Shown here in pieces: positions 43,795 through 49,587 of a stretch of 49,587 nt of DNA. Numbering within the stretch: the first letter of the stretch is position 1; each line of letters starts with the position of its first letter. Position numbers and translations under genes: made by a program. The notes below the pieces were generated by a model. The model did no database searches. It saw only the letters and a program-made list of their open reading frames with translations, and had not been told where the DNA came from. Source of the DNA: an uncultured Paludibacter sp. (GTDB lineage: Bacteria; Bacteroidota; Bacteroidia; Bacteroidales; Paludibacteraceae); contig CALCBD010000030.1 of assembly GCA_937897985.1 (NCBI GenBank), positions 1 to 49,587 of the forward strand, given 5' to 3'.

Positions 43795-44667
43795 ATGAGC
43801 AATCAGATATATAATAAAGACCGTATGAGAAGCTACGCCAGTATCTTTTCAGGTGCTGCGTTTGCTCAGTTATTAAAAACGGATGATGTAGGATTCATTA
43901 CCAAAAAAGTTGAACGATACGATCAACACAATATCGGAAAGAAATTCAATACTTATTCGGAATATCTTTCGTATATATATAACATACTTGTAAAAGAATA
44001 CCGCTGTGAGTATGTTTATAAAAATGAAATTATCAACGAACTTTTGCTAAAAAAATACGGAACACACAATACCGTAGTTATCAATGAATTTAAAGTTGGT
44101 AATTCCGTGGCAGATATGGTTATGTTTAATGGTACAAGTAAAGCTTTTGAAATTAAAACAGAACTGGATTCTGACAAACGCCTCAATGGACAGTTGGCTG
44201 ATTACAGAACAATTTTTAAAGAAAGTTATATTGTAACACATGAAACACTGGTTGATAAGTATTTAAGCAGTGATAAAAAAAGCGGGCTTATTGCTATTGA
44301 AAAGCAGGGAAGAGCATTTAAAATGACAGAGGTTCGGAAAGCTGAAATTGAGAATGAAATTGATTCCGATATATTGATGCGTAGCCTGAGAACCGACGAA
44401 TACAAGAATATTATCAGCACGTATTACGGCAATTTGCCTGATGTCAGCACATTTCAAATGTTTCATGCTTGTAAAGATTTAATGCGACTAATTCCGGCAA
44501 CCGAACTTCATCAACTCTTTATCATCGAAGTGAAAAAACGGAAATCAAATACTGCTTTTTTGAAAAATTATTACAAAGAAATTCGTCAGGTGTGTTTAAG
44601 TATGCACATCCAACCCAAAGATTATACAGAACTTAACCAACTTTTAAGTCAAACCATATCTATCTAA
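43795..44667 (+). CDS. sce7726-family protein, PD-(D/E)XK nuclease-like
   Basis: A 290-aa protein. The central part has a PD-(D/E)XK active-site pattern: Asp107 (NSVADMVMF), then Glu119 and Lys121 (FEIKT), followed by a helix with LADYRTIF. The N-terminal MRSYASIFSG matches the sce7726 family. A possible TTG start at 43753 is rejected because it lies inside the -7 box; ATG 43795 gives the family start. sce7726 genes are commonly paired with sce7725 genes, as here with a 6-bp gap. The role is unproven; a nuclease in a defence cassette is likely. Confidence 0.82.
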   Translation: MSNQIYNKDRMRSYASIFSGAAFAQLLKTDDVGFITKKVERYDQHNIGKKFNTYSEYLSYIYNILVKEYRCEYVYKNEIINELLLKKYGTHNTVVINEFKVGNSVADMVMFNGTSKAFEIKTELDSDKRLNGQLADYRTIFKESYIVTHETLVDKYLSSDKKSGLIAIEKQGRAFKMTEVRKAEIENEIDSDILMRSLRTDEYKNIISTYYGNLPDVSTFQMFHACKDLMRLIPATELHQLFIIEVKKRKSNTAFLKNYYKEIRQVCLSMHIQPKDYTELNQLLSQTISI

Positions 44668-44673
44668 AAAACT

Positions 44674-45612
44674 ATGTATTATCCATATCTTCGCGGAAAG
44701 CAGTTTGAATTACTTGCTCTTAGAGAATTTGTAACAAATTATGCCGGAACTTGTCATGTGTTTCCGATAATAGAACCAGTTAAAAGCAGTTTTAATAGCA
44801 TGAAACTGGCAATCAAAAAGCTAAATGAAGTCAATGTGCCATTTGCATTTATTATAAATCCTAAAAAGGGCGAATTGGTAGGGAAATATGAAACTGTTTT
44901 AGCGGAACTGGATGAGGTCCTCTCGGAAGCTATATGGACACCAGCATATATTGTAGATTATCGCAATTCGAAACGTATCTCCGTACATATAACTGAGATG
45001 AATTACGCCTCTGTAATGCTTATATGCGATGAGAGTGTCGATACAAATCAACCTGCTTTTAAACAATTACTCGAGATGCAACAGGTTGTAAAAGTTGTGT
45101 TTGCTGATAATAATCGTTCGTTTAAACGAGAACTAAGCAGGCTTCAGAAAGAAGCTATACGCATTGATGATAAGTTCAATGCCCAGAAACGAAACAGTGA
45201 TTATGAAAATATCCCTGAAGAACAATTTTCGGAAGAGGTATTCTACTATAAAGAGGATAATTTTGCTGGTTTTTCGGATTATACCGTATTGTCTAGCGAT
45301 TATATAGAAGGAGGGATGCTACCTAAAGCATTAGCCATTCATTTTACGTATCAAAAAAATAAAGAGATATGGATTCGTCATTTTGTGTCAGACACAAACG
45401 ATGATAATTCCAATATTCAGGGAAAATTTGCAGAGGCAGCAATAAAAGCCATTCAATTTTTTGATGAACTTTCGTACACAAATAATGCACTTGAAGAGCT
45501 AAACAGGTATTTTAATACCGAACAATATCCCGGACTTGGCGTATTGAAAAAGCTTTCCATAAAAAGCCACTTAGAGTTGATAAATATGATATTAACCTCC
45601 CGGGCTGTGTAA
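44674..45612 (+). CDS. sce7725-family (beta family) protein
   Basis: A 312-aa protein beginning MYYPYLRGKQFELLALREF, the typical start of the sce7725 family, related to the T4 beta protein family (Pfam Beta_protein). The N-terminal half looks like a TIM-barrel-type fold (FPIIEPVKSS, PFAFIINPKKGE, AYIVDYRNSK). The biochemical role is unknown. It is translated as part of the cassette: 6 bp after the sce7726 gene and 1 bp before the RES gene, indicating that the three proteins act together. Confidence 0.82.
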   Translation: MYYPYLRGKQFELLALREFVTNYAGTCHVFPIIEPVKSSFNSMKLAIKKLNEVNVPFAFIINPKKGELVGKYETVLAELDEVLSEAIWTPAYIVDYRNSKRISVHITEMNYASVMLICDESVDTNQPAFKQLLEMQQVVKVVFADNNRSFKRELSRLQKEAIRIDDKFNAQKRNSDYENIPEEQFSEEVFYYKEDNFAGFSDYTVLSSDYIEGGMLPKALAIHFTYQKNKEIWIRHFVSDTNDDNSNIQGKFAEAAIKAIQFFDELSYTNNALEELNRYFNTEQYPGLGVLKKLSIKSHLELINMILTSRAV

Positions 45613-45613
45613 T

Positions 45614-46663
45614 ATGAAAATTTGCGATAAATGTTTCCAAGACCAGGAGATTATAAGCTTTATTCAGGCAAGATCAACTGAAGAAGGTACCTGTGAGTGT
45701 TGTGCTGAAAAAGGACACTTATTGGAATTAATTGAACTGTTGGAGTATTTCATGGCATTTTTGTCGATTTTCAAATACAATAAAGATAATGGTACCCCAC
45801 TGGATATTCTAATTCAAAAAGATTGGAACTTATTTACTTCAAATGAAGTTTGCAGGAAAATACTTTACAATAAGATATTGAGATCTGAAAATTCTATTTC
45901 GCTTAGTGATGCAGATTATCTATATAGTGATGGTCTTGAGATAGAGGTTTCTTACATTGATCAGATTGAGGAGAGCGTTTCGTATTGGAGCAAATTGAAA
46001 GAAGATTTGAAATGGCGACGAAGATACTTAACTGATATTGACGAAATGATTGAATTAGGTTGGGACAGCTTGTTTAATGATTCTTATCTAATTGACGGCT
46101 CTACTATGCTGTATAGAGCAAGAATAAATGGAGATGGGCAAACCGATTCATATAAACCCAATGAAATGCTATCTCCTCCTGTTGAAAAAACAACAGCCGG
46201 GAGAGCCAACCCACAGGGAATTCCTTATCTATATTTGAGTACAGACCCCAAAACTACCCTTTATGAGACCAGAGCTTCTTATCTGGACAATATTACTGTT
46301 GGTAAGTTTCAAATTCAGGAAGACACTCAATTAAAGATTGTCGATTTTACAAATAATAAGAGTACATTTAATCATACCGACAATATGATTCAGTTTGTTA
46401 CCGGACAACTTTTACGTCGGGCTATAAGTATTGATTTATCAAAGCCATTGCGGCGATATGATTCCGAATTAGAATATATTCCGACTCAATTTATATGTGA
46501 GTTTATTCGGTATATTACAAAAGTTGATGGCATACAGTTTAATAGTTCATTACGAAAAGACGGAACTAATATAGTGTTGTTTAATCAGGAAAGTATTGTT
46601 TGTACAAACGTAGAATTACACCAGATAACAAATATTGAAATAGGATCTGATATACTTAGTTGA
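45614..46663 (+). CDS. RES-domain protein with N-terminal zinc finger
   Basis: A 349-aa protein. The N-terminus has Cys4, Cys7, Cys27, Cys29 and Cys30, a likely zinc site as in the HEPN/RES N-terminal domain, followed by a helical region to about residue 150. The RES domain follows: LYRAR (166-170, Arg168), GRANPQGIPYLYLS (196-209, Tyr205 and Tyr207), Glu218, and FNSSLRKDG near the end. RES toxins of ResT/MbcT type consume NAD+. It is the predicted effector of the cassette, with no Xre antitoxin gene beside it. Confidence 0.83.
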   Translation: MKICDKCFQDQEIISFIQARSTEEGTCECCAEKGHLLELIELLEYFMAFLSIFKYNKDNGTPLDILIQKDWNLFTSNEVCRKILYNKILRSENSISLSDADYLYSDGLEIEVSYIDQIEESVSYWSKLKEDLKWRRRYLTDIDEMIELGWDSLFNDSYLIDGSTMLYRARINGDGQTDSYKPNEMLSPPVEKTTAGRANPQGIPYLYLSTDPKTTLYETRASYLDNITVGKFQIQEDTQLKIVDFTNNKSTFNHTDNMIQFVTGQLLRRAISIDLSKPLRRYDSELEYIPTQFICEFIRYITKVDGIQFNSSLRKDGTNIVLFNQESIVCTNVELHQITNIEIGSDILS

Positions 46664-46716
46664 TAAACGGTCTTTCAATTTTCAAACAACGCAAATACCT
46701 TTAATAATCCCCCTCT

Positions 46717-49587
46717 ATGCAACTCCTCACCACTTCCATTCGTAAATCCCTGAACCCGGCATTCCTGAAGTTAAAGCCAAGTCGTGAAGAAATAGAACTA
46801 TTTAAGCAAGAGCTTATTCAGTTAATGGACAGGATTAACGAAAAAGAATCGGAAGAACATCACAAAAATCAGGTGATTGAGTTTCTGAATGCGGTTTATT
46901 ATAAGAACAACCATTATATTAATACCAAGGGAAAGTCAGATTTGGTGATTCATAATGGCAAAGAACCAAATTCACCCGTTGGAGTGTTGATTGAAGTGAA
47001 GAAACCAACCAATAAGGCGGAAATGATTAGTAAAGACAATATAAATGTCAAATCGTTTCAGGAGTTGGTGCTATATTACCTGCGCGAACGCAAAACGCAG
47101 AAGAACTTCAAACTGCGTTATCTGGCAGTTACCAATATTTACGAATGGTATATATTCGATGCTCAAACTTTCGAAAGACTGTTTTACGAAAACAAAGAAC
47201 TGGTCAGTAATTTTGTGGAGTTCGAAGCAGGACAGTTAAGCGGCAAAAACACCGATTTCTTTTACAAAGAGATTGCTGCGCCTGCCATACAAAAAGTAAA
47301 ACAGGATATAAACTGTACGTATTTTAATTTAGCCGATTTCCAAAAGCCATTACGAAATGCCGATAAAGCCGACGACCGCTTGTTGGTACAGCTATACAAG
47401 GTTTTTTCTCCCACTCATTTATTAAAGTTGCCTTTTGCCAACGACAGTAATACACTTAACAAAGACTTTTACGCTGAATTATTACACATTATTGGTCTTG
47501 AGGAAAGCAAAGATGGGGGCAAAAGTATTATCGACCGTAAAAAAGCATCCGCAAGGGATGCCGGTTCGTTGATAGAAAACGCCATGAATAAGATTGACGC
47601 GATGGATAAACTAGAAAGAGTCAATCGGGTTTTTGCTCCGGGTTCAACGGTGGATGATAAATTGTTTAATGTCTCGCTCGATCTTTCCATAACCTGGGTA
47701 AACCGTATATTGTTTCTCAAATTGCTCGAAGCGCAACTGGCTAAGTATCATTCGGGCGATAAAGCATATCGGTTTCTTACAACAGAACATATCAAAAGCT
47801 TCGACGATTTGGATGAACTGTTTTTTCAGGTATTGGCACGTAAAGCTTCCGAAAGAAAAGGCGAAGCCAAAACCAAATATGCTCATGTACCTTATCTGAA
47901 CAGTTCTTTGTTTGAACCAACTGAACTGGAACAAACTACCATAAACATTGGTAACTTGCAGGATAGCAAACTAATAAAACTTTATGCAAAGTCGGTATTA
48001 AAAAGCAAAAAGGACAAGGTTAACTTCACTGAATTATCACCTATTGAATACTTGTTCCGCTTTTTGGACGCATACGATTTTAGTAGCGAAAGTTCGGAAG
48101 GTATTCAGGAGGAAAACAAAATGCTGATTTCGGCATCGGTACTTGGGTTGATTTTCGAAAAGATAAACGGTTATAAGGATGGTTCGTTTTTCACGCCCAG
48201 CTTTATTACCATGTATATGTGCCACGAAACCCTTTCGCGAACGGTTATTCAACGCTTCAACGAAGTAAAAGACTGGAAGTGCGAAACGCTGGTTGACCTG
48301 CATAATAAAATTGAAAATATAGTCGAGGCGAATACCATTATCAACAGTATCAGGCTGTGCGACCCGGCTGTGGGTTCGGGCCACTTCCTCGTTTCAGCTC
48401 TGAACGAAATGATAGCCCTGAAAAGCGAGTTGGGTGTATTGTGCGACCGACAAGGAAAAAAACTAAAAGGCTATAAAGTAACGGTTGTAAACGACGAACT
48501 CACAGTTTCGGAAAACGATGAGGACTTTTTTTCATACATTCCGGGCAATCACGAAAGTCAACGTATACAGGAAACCCTTTTCCACGAAAAGCAAACGATT
48601 ATTGAAAATAGCTTGTTTGGTGTGGACTTAAACCCCAATTCGGTTAAGATTTGTCAGTTGCGTTTGTGGATTGAATTACTGAAAAATGCCTATTACAAAG
48701 CAGGCACAACTGAGCTCGAAACCCTGCCGAATATCGACATTAATATTAAATGTGGTAACTCATTAATAAGCCGTTTCGGGTTGGACGAAGGACTGAGTGC
48801 TGCCCTAAAAGCCGGTGGATATACCGTTGAGCAATACCGCAATGCGGTAAACCGTTACCGCAATGCGGAGAGTAAAGACGAAAAGCGCGAAATGCACCGA
48901 CTGGTGGAAGCCATAAAACGCAGTCTGAAAACCGAGATAAGCAAACATGACAAAAACAGTGTCAACCTGCTGAAACTACAAAAGGAACTGAGTCTGTTGG
49001 AATCACCATCGCTGTTCGAACGCAGTGCCAAAGAGGAAAAGGTTTATCAAAAGGAAATATCTCTAAAGAAAACCGAATTAGCCAAACTCGAAAAAATAAT
49101 TGACGAAATAAAGAATAATAAGATATACGAAAACGCCATTGAATGGCGATTGGAGTTTCCGGAGGTGTTAAACGATAACGGCGATTTCGAAGGATTTCAT
49201 GCCATTATTGGCAATCCACCCTATATTCAGTTGCAGAAACTGGGCGAAATGGCTGATGCTTACCAGCAAATGAATTTTGAAACCTACGAGCGTACAGGCG
49301 ATATTTATTGCTTGTTTTATGAACTGGGTAACAGGCTGTTGAAACAAAACTACTATCTGTCCTATATCACTTCCAACAAATGGATGCGTGCCGGATACGG
49401 AGAAAAAACCCGCAAATACTTTGTGGAAAAAACCAACCCACAGGTGCTTATTGACTTTAGCGGACAAAGCATTTTCGACGAAGCCACTGTGGATGTAAAT
49501 ATCCTTTTATTAAACAAAGCTCCTTACACTGGTGCTACGCAATCGTGCGTGGTAAAAGAGAGTTGTATAGAAAATATGAGCGGTTAC
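46717..49587 (+). CDS. Type IIG restriction-methylation enzyme (Eco57I-like), partial at 3' end
   Basis: An open frame of 957 codons runs to the window edge without a stop. The N-terminal nuclease has Asp75 and Glu93-Val-Lys95, a PD-(D/E)XK site. The methyltransferase has motif I DPAVGSGHF (from residue 549) and motif IV NPPY (833-836), the mark of N6-adenine methylation. Between them lies a long helical insertion (about 640-800). The target-recognition domain would lie beyond the window. It starts 53 bp after the RES gene, so it may share the transcript. Confidence 0.9.
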   Translation, partial: MQLLTTSIRKSLNPAFLKLKPSREEIELFKQELIQLMDRINEKESEEHHKNQVIEFLNAVYYKNNHYINTKGKSDLVIHNGKEPNSPVGVLIEVKKPTNKAEMISKDNINVKSFQELVLYYLRERKTQKNFKLRYLAVTNIYEWYIFDAQTFERLFYENKELVSNFVEFEAGQLSGKNTDFFYKEIAAPAIQKVKQDINCTYFNLADFQKPLRNADKADDRLLVQLYKVFSPTHLLKLPFANDSNTLNKDFYAELLHIIGLEESKDGGKSIIDRKKASARDAGSLIENAMNKIDAMDKLERVNRVFAPGSTVDDKLFNVSLDLSITWVNRILFLKLLEAQLAKYHSGDKAYRFLTTEHIKSFDDLDELFFQVLARKASERKGEAKTKYAHVPYLNSSLFEPTELEQTTINIGNLQDSKLIKLYAKSVLKSKKDKVNFTELSPIEYLFRFLDAYDFSSESSEGIQEENKMLISASVLGLIFEKINGYKDGSFFTPSFITMYMCHETLSRTVIQRFNEVKDWKCETLVDLHNKIENIVEANTIINSIRLCDPAVGSGHFLVSALNEMIALKSELGVLCDRQGKKLKGYKVTVVNDELTVSENDEDFFSYIPGNHESQRIQETLFHEKQTIIENSLFGVDLNPNSVKICQLRLWIELLKNAYYKAGTTELETLPNIDINIKCGNSLISRFGLDEGLSAALKAGGYTVEQYRNAVNRYRNAESKDEKREMHRLVEAIKRSLKTEISKHDKNSVNLLKLQKELSLLESPSLFERSAKEEKVYQKEISLKKTELAKLEKIIDEIKNNKIYENAIEWRLEFPEVLNDNGDFEGFHAIIGNPPYIQLQKLGEMADAYQQMNFETYERTGDIYCLFYELGNRLLKQNYYLSYITSNKWMRAGYGEKTRKYFVEKTNPQVLIDFSGQSIFDEATVDVNILLLNKAPYTGATQSCVVKESCIENMSGY

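Noticed and set aside
47045..49467. Several open frames on both strands in the right end
   Set aside because: All overlap the 957-codon restriction-methylation frame, which shows clear nuclease and methylase motifs.

Overview
The window looks like chromosomal DNA of a member of the Bacteroidota, most likely Bacteroidales. Supporting signs are low GC, promoters fitting the Bacteroidetes -33/-7 pattern (TTG, about 20 bp, TAnnTTTG), A-rich leaders in place of Shine-Dalgarno sites, a NigD-like lipoprotein, and a YbhF-type exporter encoded as two separate ATPases. No rRNA, complete tRNA or CRISPR array was seen.

Region 1 (1-21.8 kb) is an ordinary chromosomal backbone. A TetR-led minus-strand operon encodes a tripartite efflux pump: TolC-like outer-membrane factor, HlyD-like lipoprotein adaptor, two ABC ATPases and two ABC-2 permeases. 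A near-perfect palindrome fills the spacer of its apparent promoter. It is followed by NAD(P)HX repair (nnr), adenine deaminase (ade), a NigD-like lipoprotein, an acyl-CoA dehydrogenase, a GtrA-like membrane protein with a structured leader, a GNAT acetyltransferase, a phospho-sugar mutase, an MFS transporter and clpC. Several genes end at clear hairpin terminators.

Region 2 (21.84-40.5 kb) is a phage-derived element. It begins just past the clpC terminator, at a short sequence resembling the 3' end of tmRNA (ssrA) that is a plausible attachment-site remnant. It carries a divergently transcribed XRE repressor, an operon of small early genes with a DnaC-like helicase loader, an HNH endonuclease, an ASCH protein and a VapE-like helicase. 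A morphogenesis block follows: S49 protease/scaffold, major capsid protein, Ig-like structural protein, glycosyltransferase-like and HKD proteins, two small terminase-like proteins and the large terminase. I could not recognise a portal, tail, lysis, integrase or transposase gene. The element is therefore either a deleted prophage or a capsid-encoding satellite that relies on a helper phage.

Region 3 (40.3-43.4 kb) starts with about 1 kb of non-coding, AT-rich DNA holding two strong hairpins and a cluster of eight TACAAC-type repeats. A small operon typical of Bacteroidota mobile elements follows: a hypothetical protein, an ArdC-N-like protein, a DUF3871-like protein and a SymE/AbrB-like protein, ending at GC-rich hairpins.

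Region 4 (43.7-49.6 kb) looks like a defence island. Three tightly spaced genes encode an sce7726-family PD-(D/E)XK nuclease-like protein, an sce7725/beta-family protein and a zinc-finger RES-domain protein (a predicted NAD+-consuming effector). Just downstream is a type IIG (Eco57I-like) restriction-methylation enzyme that runs off the window edge. The three-gene cassette is the best candidate here for an uncharacterised biological system.
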